A DNA stretch of 64,000 nt from Acanthacorydalis orientalis (GCA_034766995.1 CM068313.1:34626496-34690495); one strand, 5' to 3'. Counted from the stretch's first letter, positions 1 to 27,264 are shown. Notes: generated by a model from the sequence alone, not told the origin. A program made the numbers and translations.

Positions 1-811
1 TCTTTAACCTCTTTGTCTTCTTTTACTTCACGAGAAATCTGTTGCCGTTTTGGTGTTTGAACCGTTGGGGTTTTTTGTTGTTTGGATTGAATAGGTGTAT
101 ATTTATTTGGTGTTTTTTTAGGAGAAGCTTTAGGTCCCTTCTTCGGAGACGCTCGAGGCGGTGGGCTGTTAACTATATCATCATCGAAAAACAATCTGTT
201 TTTTTTACGAATTCTGGCAGGCATTCCTCTTCTATTTAACGGTTGTAACGGAGGCGTCGGTGCAGGTTTAGGAGATGTTTTAGTACCGACACGTTGTAAT
301 CCTAAAGCTGCAGGACCAAGCGTCTCTAAATTATTATCAATATCCATATCATTATCGTTATTATGTTCTTTTTTAATATTATGAGGCGTATCGTCCACTT
401 CCATGATTTCAGTTTTCATTTGGGTCAAAGCTGTAATAAAGATATTAAAACTATTAAATAACTTATAACTCCTAATTATTTCAATATAAAGTACAATGAA
501 CTGACATCAATCATTAATATCACGACAGCGATTAATCATTCATACAGATATAAATTTAAGAATATAATTTTATTCTTATGACATTTGAATTTGGACATTT
601 GTAATTTTGAAAATTTAAACCAATCATAATGATAACGATTGTTCAAGCAATTATACGCTAATATTAGAGTTCACTTATAGAAAATTATCATACATGAAAA
701 AATAATACCAGTTAAAAATTAACTGTTCATATTTCACCAGGTTCCAGGACGAATTTGTAACAATATTTAGTTAATACGATATCAAAACTCACTTTCAAGT
801 TCTTCCACCAT
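1..811 (-). CDS. Unrecognised basic, proline-rich protein, 5' part (partial)
   Basis: I do not recognise this gene. Two coding exons are visible on the minus strand: 811..793 (start ATG at 811..809, donor GTGAGT) and 430..1 (acceptor TTTATTACAG), continuing past the window edge. The split codon joins in frame, giving a start MVEELETLTQMKTEIMEVDD. About 150 residues are visible: an acidic, Asn/Asp-rich stretch, then a basic Lys/Pro/Ser-rich region containing RRGMPARIRKKNRLFFDDD and repeated SPKK/TPKR-type motifs. SPKK repeats are typical of DNA-binding tails, so a nuclear or chromatin role is inferred. The protein looks disordered, and no folded domain is in view. The upstream ATG is preferred to the internal one at 419 because it lies in a promoter-like region and its splice join is exact. 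Katanin lies just upstream on the same strand. Confidence 0.72.
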
Positions 812-823
812 ATTGACGTTGAT

Positions 824-861
824 GGAAATGCATTATGGGAAGGAGCGACTAATGCGCCAAA
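824..861 (-). promoter_or_regulatory. Promoter with ZNF143/Staf site and E2F site
   Basis: Immediately upstream of the ATG at 811, the minus strand reads TTCCCATAATGCATTTCC at 841..824. This matches 16 of 18 positions of the Staf/ZNF143 site as I recall it (YWCCCRNMATSCMYYRCR). A perfect E2F site, TTTGGCGC, lies at 861..854. The 265-bp gap to the katanin stop codon is therefore a compact core promoter. Binding is inferred from motifs only. Confidence 0.5.
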
Positions 862-1076
862 CAAATTAACTATAATTTTTGTGTTCAAGATTTATAATAT
901 TGTTTGTATTTAAGGAAAATATTTAAAATACAATCATAATGGAAACATCAGATATGAAATAAAGATATAATAAGTTGATCATAACTCATTACACTTTGTC
1001 AGATTCATTATTGAGCGGGAGAATTTAAATTTACTTAATATCTAACACAGTAACATATGACAAGGAACAGTATGAA

Positions 1077-2641
<1,565 letters not shown>

Positions 2642-3203
2642 ATGTTGACAGATATTAGAAGTATATTTTTTCTTTTTAAGTATCTTTTTTCGTTTAATGA
2701 AATCTATTGCGAAACTAGTGATGAAGATTTTACCGTTAGAGTATCTTGCCGGAGTGATCATCGATTAATAGGAACAAATGAGACTGAGACGTATTCCTTA
2801 GTCGATGCCAATGCAAATTCAACTGTAATTTTAGAATGTAATTACTGGTAATTATGTACGATATATTTTACAAGATTCAAAGTTTCGACATATATTGTAC
2901 TGTTTACATATTTTGAAAAGTAATGAAAACGATGACCATCATTCGAAAATTTGGTACAAGATCAATAGATATTTCATTTATAATGTATCTGAAGTACAAT
3001 TGGATATGGAAACTAATTTATCAATAAACAGATTGCACGTAACTATCAACCACGAATTAGTAATTCGAAATCTATCTTTGAATGATACTGGTATTTATTT
3101 TTGTCACGGTAAAAATGGACAGGACTCTGAATATAAATTCAATTATTTAGTTGATAGTACGTATTTAATTATACATTGATTATACACACACACATATATA
3201 TAT

Positions 3204-3280
<77 letters not shown>

Positions 3281-3941
3281 CTCAACCTTCATATAATACG
3301 GTTAATTCGTTCTGTGTTAAGCGAAACGTAGAAGAAACACAAATCAGGATAATACGTTCCGTGTTATATCGAACCCATGTTCTAGGTGTGCTGTGCTACA
3401 TTAAAATCGTGTTGAGCAAAACTTAAAAATAATAAAAATTTGAGAAATTTATTAAAGTATTTTTAATGATTTTAAGAGTTCATACATTAAAACAAAAATA
3501 AAATAAACGAAAATTCATCATTTTTGTAGAAATAAAAAATTCAAATTCCAGCAATAATAAGGACTTGTTAGAAATCAAACACTTTATTAATTTTCACTGT
3601 CTTCTAAAACCACTATTCGTCTAAATTTTTTTCTTTTAATGAGCTGAAGGTCCTCATCACTTGTTAAATATTTATTATTAAGTCTAAATTAATTAGTTAC
3701 ATCGATGCGTTCTTGCTTTGTAAATCTGCCAAAATTTCTTGTTAAGGAGCAGCTTTGCAGTATTCTTTTAAACTTTCCACTATGCACTACTGAATGATCT
3801 TTTTCAATGAAATAAAGTTCTAATTATTAAGTGGAACTCCTTGTTTATGTCAATCAAAATAGTGTGATAGAAACATTCGTGTTATATGTGGTTGAGCCAA
3901 GTTTATTAAGTCGTGCTAGTTGGAAACCGTGTTATAAGAAG

Positions 3942-3992
<51 letters not shown>

Positions 3993-4424
3993 ATCACAGA
4001 CAGATTTACCATACAGGAGTTCAAACATGGCCTGAAGACCCTACAGCCCAAAATGTGTCGCTCACATTGTAAATGTAACGAAATAATTAATAAAAAGCAT
4101 TTTAACATAAATTCTATATAGAGTTATGCAACCGTCCTGTATTTTGTCTAAATATTATAAATTGAAATTTACTAATATTTTCGTAAAAACACTATAAATT
4201 TGGAATTAATGTCGTATGACCAATTAAAAATTAGTTAACCCAATTAATGTATACGGAAATAACTAAAATATGACACAAATTGCTAATAATATTTTTTGTA
4301 TTAATAATTTTTTTGTAAGTTCATCTGCTACAATCGATATTTGCAATGTGCTTTTAAAATTTGTATGCTTATGTAATAAAATGTTTAATCATATAGTACA
4401 AATATTAAATTACTATAGTAAATT

Positions 4425-4492
<68 letters not shown>

Positions 4493-5242
4493 CGAAGAGC
4501 ATTATTTTATATTATACAAATATTTAATTACTGTGGTACAATATCGTTTATTTCATACATTTAGGAATTGAATAACGTGAACATGTGAAACTACTTCACC
4601 TATATAAAAATCAATACTTTCAACCTGTAAAGCTTTTATCTCTACTTCAATGAACACAAAATTATAAACATAATCAAATTATAAATATGAATTCTGCTAC
4701 TTACTTAAATTACAATTATATTCTCAAATATTATTAAAATATACGGCCATTTAAACATAAAGAATATGTAAATGTACAATAAATATTAAAATCAGCAATA
4801 TCAAGTCATTTTCTGCATATTAAGGAGAACTGACATCATTATAATCTTTAACATTGACTTTTTATTTATGAATTCAAAATATATGAATAGATAACGACAG
4901 AAAACAAAGAAATTAAATTAATTACAAAAATTGAAATATAAAATAATGACGTTTCAGTTATTAATGAAAATACGACTAAGGCTATATCCGGAAATATCAC
5001 GGAATGGAAAAATTATCAGCAGGATTATTTTCAGCCAATAAATAATTTGTTTCTCAATTCAGACAGTAAAGAGTTGTCGAATATTCGAGACAATTTAAAC
5101 GTGACGATTGAACTTACTTCTGAATGGAAACAGTGGAGTCGATGTGAAGTATGTGGAAGACCTGTAGGGAAAGGAATACGAAAGAAAATAGGAAAATGCC
5201 GTTTAAAAATAAATTGCAACAATCGGGTAGTGATACGCACAC

Positions 5243-5320
<78 letters not shown>

Positions 5321-6807
5321 GTCAATAACTCCATGCCAGACAATTCATTCTCAGTATTCAGTATATGATTATTATATTAAATATTATTGATTCAATACAG
5401 TATGAATCAAAGTAAATAGAAAATCTCTTTTAATATTAAAATCAGCTATATAATAAAATCTACTTATGTACTTAGAATTAATTGTTTTAAATTTCTAAAG
5501 AATGATAATATTTCTATATAAAAGTATAATGAGTCAAAAAAGAAATCTTTTTGAACGTTAATGACGAAGTAAACTAACTTTATACGAATTAAAATTGTAG
5601 AATTATGATGTTTACATTCATGTTATGACAAAGAGCTATTTTCTTTACATCATGTAACAAATTTTAATGGTTCCAATTAAATTAAAGGTACATAAATTTA
5701 ATTACGACATGATGAACAATACTGAAGATTTAAGACAACATTTCTTACTGAATTCATATAAAATATCTTGTCATTCTGTCGTTCTGAATGATTTGTTCCG
5801 ATTTATTGGTACACATACTCGTACCATTCCTGATTTTATCCAAACAGAACATTGCGATGGAATCTGTAATCCAGGTATTAATTTTATTTCACGTTGACGT
5901 TTATATTGTTTGTACGTTTTAATTAAAATTTGTGACGTTCTTATTAAATTATACTATTTTATGCCAACATTTTCATTTATATCTTATCGTCAGATAAGCG
6001 ATTTATGTCAACACACATCTTTTAAGTGTTTTGCGAATTGATGTCATTTTAGAAAAAATATAAAATTATTTCAGTCTTGATAGATTCATTGAATCTAATT
6101 TCGACGAACTTGTAGGCTTTAGAGCCAAAATAAATCGATATTTCTAAAATCTAGTCATAAATTTAAATCCATAAAATGCTGGATTTAATATTGAATTAAT
6201 TTTTATTGATTATTATTTGACTAGTGCTTTTTCTATTTACCAGATGGAGAAGAAACTAGCAGAGGATGGAAAACAGGGAAAACCAAATCATTTAAGTATA
6301 GAAAAACGTATGTTTTGGCTCAAAATGCACATTTAACCGTTGTTTGTCCTGAGTGAGTTTTAGATTTAATTCATTTCCAAGTTTAAATCTAGTTAATTTA
6401 TTTTTTTAAAAAACCGTTAGACATAGCATAAATTAATGAATGTTATTTCATCTTCATTTTCGTTTAGATACGCATGCCGTTTTCATATACCTATTATAAA
6501 AATTACCTGTCACCAAGCATTTCTGCTTACAATTTATATTTATTTGATACTATTTTAAGAATAAGTTTTTTTAAAAAAATAGCTAATGTATCTGTCTGTC
6601 GTATGCTTTTTAGTTCTCTTTTCTTTAAATTTGGTTGCAATGTTCATGCTTAAATTTATTTTTTTTTCTTTCCTTAAACAGTTCAATATTATTTTGATTA
6701 CAATATTTTTTTATATTACATACTTTTATTCTTAAAAACAGTTATATAATATATAAACACATATCTTTGTGTTGTAAAATTCCATATAACATTTTTATAT
6801 TTGAATC

Positions 6808-6885
<78 letters not shown>

Positions 6886-7826
6886 ATGAATAATTCTTAC
6901 GTTATGTATGTAAAATTGTTGATTGGAACTGTTCTTTTGAATCATCTGAGTTTGTGGCGAACAGACCTACTCAGACAATTCAAGACGAACAGGGCCACAG
7001 AATAATATGTGTAATTCTCATTCTAGTGAATAAAAAAACAAGAGGGATTTTTTAAATGATATTAAATTTCAAAATAAATTTGAGATTTCAATTATCATGA
7101 TGAACAAAAAAAAACACACACACAAAAATTATTGAAAACAGTAGTAAACAATATTAAAAGGTATTTCTTTTAATTTTCGCGATATCAAAAATAAGTTAAT
7201 ATTTAATATAATAAGTTCTGTAAATTTATTAGTCATCTCGATGATATTTAGGGAATTATTTTCATTATTATTAAATATGAAGTGACACTGACATTTATGT
7301 ATATATAGGTACAATAATCATAAGAAATATTTATAAAATAGTTCAAAAGTATAATAATATTAAAAGCTATTAAAGACACAATGTTTACTGTGTTGACTAT
7401 TATAGAGATAAAAAATACAGAAATATATATTTAAAAAAAGTACAATACATTAACAATAAAATATATCTAGCAATATAATATTATTCACGTTTCATTAATA
7501 CTTGTATATAGAGCTCATAGCATAAGAATCAGGAGCTCAATAAATAATTAACCGTAAAGGATGACTGACTGGCAACGACAATCCCATCATTGAAATCGCC
7601 TATACTTAAATACTTTATGCATTAGTTTATCTTTTTAAGTTTACAAAAAAACCTTTGTATTATTTTGTACGAAAATCCAGAACGGATTTATTTTTTTTAT
7701 AATTAATTATAATATTAAATTGATGTGTACACAAGAAATAGTAGCTATTAATATTTTTCGTAATTCGTAAGATTTGTTACAAATTCTAGAAATAAAATTA
7801 TGTTTACTCCAAATATAATACACACC

Positions 7827-7887
<61 letters not shown>

Positions 7888-8461
7888 GTGATTATTTGAA
7901 TATTATTTATATTTAACTATTTGCATGTTTTGAATTAAATGATTGATTTTCCTTCATGTAACATAAATATTATAGGACGTCAATATATACAAAAGTAATT
8001 TGGAAAAAGGATGGTCTTATATTACCTTCAGGTCATAGTGTCGATCCAGGCGATGGAAAAGAGCCACGGATTGTAGTAGACACATTCAGTACTCTGTATT
8101 TATTAGGTGTGACGTCTACTGAAGAAGGTAATTATACCTGTTTCGTTGACAGTACACGAATGCAACAAACGCAAGTTTTAGTAGTATCAAAAACGTATAT
8201 TTTAACTCAAGGTATATGGTAATTTTTATAATCGTATCTATTTATTTTTTATTACATGGTTTTAAAATTAACGACGAGTGAAACTGTTTATAGCATTAAA
8301 TAGAAAGCGTACATCTTTCAGCATTTCTTCGACATATGATATATTTGGGATTCGTTCTTTCGTTAACTCTGTCTTGTTATTGTGCCGGGCTGATTGTAGC
8401 TTGTAGAAAAAGACATACATTTAAAAAGTATACACCCGTACAACAAGAAGAGGAAGAATAA
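2642..8461 (+). CDS. Two-Ig-domain type I membrane protein, FAM187A-like
   Basis: Seven exons rebuilt by hand: 2642-2847, 2921-3156, 4958-5226, 5688-5874, 6244-6352, 7976-8211, 8322-8461. The spliced CDS is 1383 nt (460 residues) with unbroken frame and GT-AG borders. Order: signal peptide (about 1-23); Ig domain 1 with C66, W80 and LNDTGIYFC ending at C130; a linker with a thrombospondin-like motif WKQWSRCEVCG (204-214) and further cysteines; Ig domain 2 with C334, W345 and TEEGNYTC ending at C391; one transmembrane helix (about 421-441, MIYLGFVLSLTLSCYCAGL); and a short cytoplasmic tail rich in Lys/Arg then Glu. This order fits the Ig-like V-type FAM187A family as I know it, in which the function is not established. 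The name is an inference. The exon 2 acceptor (TTTTGAAAAG) has a weak pyrimidine tract. Confidence 0.78.
3181..3280. repeat. (CA)n/(TA)n microsatellite
   Basis: About 100 bp of CA then TA repeats in intron 2 of the Ig-domain gene, abutting the left end of the pogo-like relic. Confidence 0.95.
3281..3945 (-). mobile_element. Decayed pogo/Tigger-type DNA transposon (about 670 bp)
   Basis: The second intron of the Ig-domain gene holds a segment with terminal inverted repeats. CTTCATATAATACGGTT at 3287-3303 pairs with AACCGTGTTATAAGAAG at 3925-3941 (15 of 17). Variants of the same unit recur inside each end: CTGTGTTAAGCGAAAC near 3312, CCGTGTTATATCGAACC near 3359, CGTGTTGAGCAAAAC near 3408 and CGTGTTATATGTGGTTGAG near 3879. 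Such subterminal repeats and (TA)n-bordered insertion suit the pogo/Tigger class, which targets TA. Both borders run into microsatellites, so exact ends are uncertain. Confidence 0.55.
3587..3823 (-). pseudogene. Relic C-terminus of a pogo/Tigger-like transposase
   Basis: Inside the element, one minus-strand frame is open for about 79 codons apart from a single in-frame stop near the middle, and it ends at a TAA at 3589..3587. It reads like a transposase tail: LYFIEKDHSVVHSGKFKRIL, then a helical basic segment KRKKFRRIVVLEDSEN at the end. There is no start codon and no DDE core, so this is a remnant. The family assignment rests mainly on the flanking inverted repeats. Confidence 0.35.
4427..4488. 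repeat. (TA)n microsatellite
   Basis: About 62 bp of near-perfect TA repeat in intron 2 of the Ig-domain gene. A shorter array (3946-3990) marks the right edge of the pogo-like relic. Confidence 0.95.
5245..5318. repeat. (TA)n microsatellite
   Basis: About 74 bp of TA repeat starting 19 bases after the exon 3 donor at 5227, so it fills the start of that 461-bp intron. Confidence 0.95.
6812..6888. repeat. (TA)n(TG)n compound microsatellite
   Basis: TA repeat passing into TG repeat, in the long fifth intron of the Ig-domain gene. A further pure TA array lies at 7834-7885, about 90 bases before exon 6. Confidence 0.95.
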
Positions 8462-8596
8462 TTATAACTTTCGTTGATTAGTTCAATAATTTATTTTTAA
8501 TATTTAGAAAATATAAATGGTATTTATTACACTGCCAATGTAATGTATATTTAAAGCAGACATAGTAAATGAAAATAATTCTTAACAATTCATATA

Positions 8597-8655
<59 letters not shown>

Positions 8656-8818
8656 GTGTGTGTGTATGTATGTATACACACTTTTTCATTTCAGTTAATG
8701 TAAGCGATTGTACTTAATTAAAAAACAAATCAACTAAAATATAAAATAAATATCATATTATTTTATTAATAATTCCATAAAATTAATTTTTAATAATACA
8801 TTCATACACACACACACG

Positions 8819-8877
<59 letters not shown>

Positions 8878-9349
8878 TGAATATTCTAAAGAAAATTGCA
8901 TTATAGTTTGCAGAAAATGAATTTAATGTTTCTTGAATTGCTTTTGTATATGAAAAATAAAACGCTGCAAAATACATTCTTCTTGTTTTTATTTTGATCA
9001 GAAAGTTCTAAAAGATCCGTTTGAAACATGTCAGATGTCAAATGTCAGAAGATTTTTTTTTAACTACCTGTGCAACAAAGACTACAATATATGCTAAATC
9101 GACCTTGTGCATTTCTCTTGTCAGTTTTGGAATGAACACATTCACAATTTGTAATACATATTTTACGAGAAAAAGAAATCGCTCATTACAACACGGTTTT
9201 ACGTATTTGCTTTCTTCCTTCTATAATTCTTCTAGCTTACCTTTCAGGTAATCGTAAATGTGTCTTCGTGGTGTACGATTACAATATGGCTGTGGACGTA
9301 TGAGTTAAGTTGAATTTTATTTTGTAACATAGATGTTTTACTAATAAAA
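8462..9349. other. Intergenic stretch between Ig-domain gene and Ly6 gene
   Basis: Holds the 3' flank of the Ig-domain gene (AATAAA at 8745-8750), two compound TA/TG/CA microsatellites (8592-8681 and 8804-8872) and presumably the promoter and leader of the Ly6 gene. The part from about 9000 to 9340 is of normal complexity. No exon is supported there. Confidence 0.7.
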
Positions 9350-14103
<4,754 letters not shown>

Positions 14104-14160
14104 ATCAATACAATTCATTTCTAAATCAGTTGTTGTTTTTTTGAACTTTTTAGATTATTT

Positions 14161-14216
<56 letters not shown>

Positions 14217-14300
14217 AAGAGAGAGAAAGAGAAAAAGAGTGAAATATTTTTAGACTCTTATATAGAATTATATAAAAAAACTTAATGTATTTATATAGTA

Positions 14301-14304
<4 letters not shown>

Positions 14305-14353
<49 letters not shown>

Positions 14354-14354
14354 A

Positions 14355-14410
<56 letters not shown>
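14305..14410. repeat. (TA)n microsatellite, interrupted
   Basis: About 105 bp of TA repeat broken by AATATAA and a CA step, 200 bases past the Ly6 stop codon. Confidence 0.95.
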
Positions 14411-14836
14411 GAGTATTATTAACAAATAATGACTTATTACAAGCAACTATTTAATAAAAATTGGGATATAGTAATAATATTTAACCTTGATTTCCACTAT
14501 TTTTTTGTTAACTTACATTTTGGTTACTTTTTTTAAAAAAAAAGCATTTTTAAATACATTATTTCTGTATGTCAAACTGTAAACTGTAAATATGCATTAA
14601 AATATTTGTAAATAAATTACAATATTGTAATAGTATTTTACAATTAATTTAGTATCAAGCAGTAAAAATGTACTTCGTAATTAATTAATATTATTTTTTA
14701 AAACAATAAAAATATGGGAAAAGCTTTTTATTCTAGCATATACGAGCTTTTTATACATTTTGCTATGTCTCAATATGTAAAAAAATAATTATTTATAAAT
14801 AAAATTTCTTCTTTTATTTTCCGTCTTTTTCTCTTT

Positions 14837-14905
<69 letters not shown>

Positions 14906-16365
14906 AATACAATGAATAAGCTCTCAACTATACCGCAATGAATTATAAAAATATAGTCAGTAAATATTAATTATTTTTCTATGTGGAAATAAAATATAAA
15001 TCTTTTTGTAAATTTATATATTTTTATAAATATTTTGTAAATAAACGTATATTAATTATAGTATAAGGATTTTATTTCAATAATGTTTTTACATTATAGT
15101 ATGTTACTTGGTGTTATTTACTTGATACGAAAATTTTTAGAGAAAATTATGTACGAACATATTTTATAAGTTACAGAAAAAATATCTAAAACATATGTTG
15201 TGTTTTCTTTGAAAAGTATAACGAAATATTTAGTATAATGTTTCTTTACCTAATAGTTATTTCATATTAAATAATTAAATCAATTTGTTAGCAGCCAATT
15301 TTATTGAAAGTTCATCGTTTAAATAGTGATTTTTAAACAGTGTTTTGAAAACTCTCAAGGATTCTAATTTATATTCTCTTTTGAAAAAAATCGATGTCGT
15401 CTAAATAGGAAGTAGTAGCACTTCATTATTAATATATATTTAAAATTTCAAGTTATAATATACGTAAAAGTATTTTTCACTCATCCCACAAACCGTAAAA
15501 AAGGCATGAACAAAAATGTTCAACAAATGCTTATTAATGATTTTTGATCAGTCATAATTTACTGATTGTTTCTTATGCGGATTTTGGTGATGACGCAGCC
15601 GTTCTCAGAGCGCTCAGGTACAAAAAAATATATGAAAAAAATGAATATATGATTGATAATCATTTAATGAACATTTTTGAACGAAAAAATATTTTTTGGT
15701 ATTTGGGGTAAGTGAAATATTAATTTTGGGAGAGTGAATTTATTACTTACAAAAAATATATTGTGGAGTTTTAATCCACATTCCTTTCTGATTTCACTGA
15801 ATAATAGTACACATTTTTTATACAATACCTTACCTGAATAATTTTTCATTACTTTTCTTCAGATTTTCTCAGCCATGCTTATATGTTTATTAAATATGGA
15901 TATCTGAATTATTACCTTAAGGTGTCATTTTTTATTTTCTGTATAATTAAAATAAAACGTATAAGATTTTTAACAGTCAATTATTTATATTATTGCTATT
16001 AGATTAAAACTGTATGCTTTCTTCAAATATGATTGTAGATTAATATATTAAAAGTTGTACATTAAAATAAATAAATTAATGAATACAATTGGCATGAGAT
16101 ATTTAATGTATATTAACTGCACATTTGTTAAATTTGAAATGTGATTATAATTAATATAATTACATCAAACTAACATTATGTGCCAAAAATTACAACTATT
16201 CACTTCTATAAATACAATAAATTAATAATTTTATTAAATGAATACGTATAAATATACAAATTATTAAATTTAATGAAATTTTATTTCAAATTCCGCCAGT
16301 GAAGATGAATTTGTTGAATAAAAATTGAGCGTAATATCGAAAAAATATACATTCAGAATTGTTTC

Positions 16366-16367
<2 letters not shown>

Positions 16368-16418
<51 letters not shown>

Positions 16419-16470
16419 TTATATATATTTATATATATACATACATATATATATATATATATACATACAT
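16368..16470. repeat. (TA)n/(CATA)n microsatellite
   Basis: TA repeat with TTTA and CATA interruptions, ending 28 bases downstream of the minus-strand stop codon at 16498. Confidence 0.95.
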
Positions 16471-16497
16471 GTGCACATATACACTTATATGTATGGT

Positions 16498-23599
<7,102 letters not shown>

Positions 23600-23672
23600 T
23601 GAATTTAAGACTAGAGATTTGAAAAGTGTTCACAATTTTCGAAGTAATAAAATAAAAATCAGTGATCAGTAA

Positions 23673-23736
<64 letters not shown>

Positions 23737-24017
23737 CGAAAATCGAAAACTTATTTCGTTCTAAATTTATATTTAATTTTATAAATATTTATATTTTTCA
23801 TACATTTTCTCTCTCTATAGTTTTGAGATTCGGGTTGTTGAATTTATTTATTAAACAGTTGAAATTGTAAAATTATATAACATCTTAAATAATAGTACCC
23901 AATTTTAATTCAAGGAGAATATTTTTAAGCCAAATCCGTTTTAATAACGATATTTAAATATGAAATCAATGCCATTTAATACTTATACATTTTTTTACAT
24001 TATAATAAAATAAAAAG

Positions 24018-24082
<65 letters not shown>

Positions 24083-25343
24083 TATATATTTTTAGGAATA
24101 AATCAAGCAAATTTTAATATTCTCTTAGAAAAACTATTTCTAAGGGAAAAACTCAATTTATTCAAATGATTCATGAAAAAATCATTACTTTTCATGATAT
24201 AACATTTTTTAAAAACATACCATATTTATTAGAGTTCAGTTTTTTTTTAAATATAGTTTCTAAATCGATGATTCAACTAAAACTCGAATGTATTTACAAA
24301 AATATTTTTTCAATTTAATAAAAAAAAATCTTGAGACAAAAATCAATCAACATTCAAAGAAAATTAGAACCTCAAGAATGAGAAAATATTATAAAACTTG
24401 TATATAGCACGTCAAAATTGACGGAAAAGTAGAAAAAGAAGTAAAAAGAAAAACTATTTATTGGTTTTTGAAACACAATATACTTAAACGTAAAGAAATA
24501 CCTAAGAACGAAATATAATGAATTAAACTTGAAACCTATGATGTGACAAAGCAAATATTTCTCGTATATGTGTGCTATTCACTTCTCACTAGCCATTTCT
24601 CACAGTGATTTTTCGTCACTATGTCCTGTGAATAAATTGACGAGAAATGTGGATTTTTATTATTATAAAAAATGATAAGATATAATCATAAATTCGTGAA
24701 TGTTTAAATAACGTTTTTTTTAAAAATGTAACTAATAGTCATCTTGCAAATATTTTTATATTGAAAAAAGTACAAAAAATTTAGAAAATATCTAAAACCG
24801 TATACTCTGTGCGCCAATCAGTTCCACAAATAAGTTGATAATGTATTTAAAAGGTCATTCTGAATAAAAAAAAAAACACATACACACATACGCATATTCA
24901 TGTAAATTTTTTTCATTTTTGAAATATTGATATTTATTAATAGACGATGTACAAGAAACTAAAAAACATCAATGAATTACAAGGACGCATAGAAATTACT
25001 CAAGACTATCGCGAAAACACATAAATAGTAAATCGCCTCCGTTACGATTACGCCTGCATAAATTGAAGATGTTCAAGGTATTAGATTTTCAAAATATTTA
25101 TTCAAGACCACTTTGAATAAATATTTTGATTAAATAATTCGCTCTTTAAATGCCAAAAATTAAATTTAAATCCTTTGTTAATTAATCATTTGTCTTATTA
25201 TTCCCTTATTATTTTAGATTACATTTACCTATTTATAACAATACTTTTTATTTTAAATATTAAATAACAATATTTCAAATATAAAAAATAGATTTAGGTT
25301 TGTGTTTTTTTTTTATTTCCGAATTATTACGGGTACTTCCTGG

Positions 25344-25423
<80 letters not shown>

Positions 25424-25509
25424 TTCTGTGCAATAGTTATATTTTATCTTTCATTACAACGTATTCATAACTGAAGGAAATCTAATTGCAACAAAACGGA
25501 AACTGATTT

Positions 25510-25515
<6 letters not shown>

Positions 25516-25570
<55 letters not shown>

Positions 25571-25608
25571 GTGTGTGTGTGTATGTATGTATGTATATAT
25601 ATATATAT
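25516..25608. repeat. (TA)n(TATG)n(TG)n microsatellite
   Basis: TA repeat followed by TATG and TG steps and a second short TA block. It gives a spurious repetitive reading frame. Confidence 0.95.
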
Positions 25609-26528
25609 CAATTAAATTTGTTCGATTTAATGAATGTCATTATAAAAAAGCCCTAGTATTTCTAACAACGCATAACAATGACATCATTTTGTTTGCAAAA
25701 AAATTTAAATTCACAATGTTGATACGAGTAAAGAAAGTAATACGTAATTTGCAAATAGAAATCCAAAACAAAAATTTAAATTTTATTTAGAAAACAGTTT
25801 ATTTTTTTCATAACAATAATTTGCATATTAAAGAAATGTTAATTTATACAAAAGATGAAACTCGTCACAGAAAAACAACTGGGATTTTTTATAAATTATA
25901 AAATATCATTTATATTCATAATAATAAAGTGTGTTGCATTTAAACGGAAATATAACTTAGATAAATGTACAAACAAGCAAAAGTTGAATGTTATTGTTGT
26001 AACTTTTCAATCAACTCGTTTTTATGTTATATTCGTACATTGTATTGATTAACATTCTATTAATTTGTACTTTATACCATAATCCGTTTATTTCAAACCC
26101 TCTTAATTGAAAATAGGTTATATTGTCATTACAAAAACTATAATTGTCACATTAACGGGTTAGATAAGAGTTAATCACTCATCCTTTTTTTAAAGTAAGC
26201 TGTCTGAAACGGTGTTTCATTAAAAATGAATTACAATTTGAAAAAAAAATAATTTTGAAATAAAAAGAAATAAATTCATTTTAAAAACATCTAGATAAAA
26301 ATTGTGTATCAATATACATGCTGAGTAATACATGCTTTCAAAATACAAATGATTTCAAAATACAAAATCGGGCATTAGAAATATATCATTCTATGTTGAC
26401 ATCGCAAAATAATACTTTTGTAGAGTGTTGAAGGTTCTGACTAATTTATGAGAATCGTGACAGAAAGTTACAAATACGTACACATCTTATACAGATAGAT
26501 TACAAAATTTCTCTTTATATATATATAT

Positions 26529-26590
<62 letters not shown>

Positions 26591-27264
26591 GTATGCTTTG
26601 TCTTTTTCACAAAAAAAATAAGTAGTTTAATAAAATAAACATGCACGAGCATAATAATACTTATAATAAATTATTTTTCTGCAAGGAATTATAATTGCAA
26701 AAATGCGTTTTACTTACAATTTTGTATTTAATAAAATACAAATGTTATTTTCAGTTATAATCATTATAAAATGATTAGTTTACTTAAAATAAAAGGTAGT
26801 TATACTGATAATAACAATTGATTTAATCAATTATTTATGTTTGTTAAAAAATATTCGTTTAAAACAATTATATTTTATTTAAAGTTTATTGAAGCAATTT
26901 TATATATATGCATAATTAACTTAATGTTTATCCGTTATCGAATTCATTTATATACTTAGCCATAATTATAAATATATGAAAGCAAATGTATTTAGAATAG
27001 TATGTTCTAAAATCATATCAAATTACAGAAAGTATCTTGTTTCAAATCAATTACAAATAATTAATTTTATCTAATTATTTCTCCAACGGCACGTTTTACA
27101 ATGTACAGTCATTATATAGGTAATTTTTACAAATAACAGAAAGGAAAAATACTTTCAAATATCTAAAATTTTAAAGATGTTTAATATATTTGCTTTATGT
27201 AAATTGATTCTATTTAGGCTTCTACATAAAAATATTAAAAGGGGGCGCAGGGGTTAAGAAAAGT

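Larger units (their letters stand above)
14104..16497. other. Gene-free stretch between convergent genes
   Basis: Tail-to-tail interval after the Ly6 gene and before the minus-strand secreted-protein gene. It holds (TA)n(GA)n at 14166-14238, a TA array at 14305-14410, TA at 14839-14905, and an interrupted TA/CA array at 16368-16470. TTTATT near 16276 could supply AATAAA for the minus-strand gene. Nothing else is supported. Confidence 0.7.

Noticed and set aside
9021..9251. 76-codon open frame upstream of the Ly6 gene
   Set aside because: No domain, no splice continuity to the Ly6 exons, and the length is expected by chance in this composition. More likely promoter or leader DNA.
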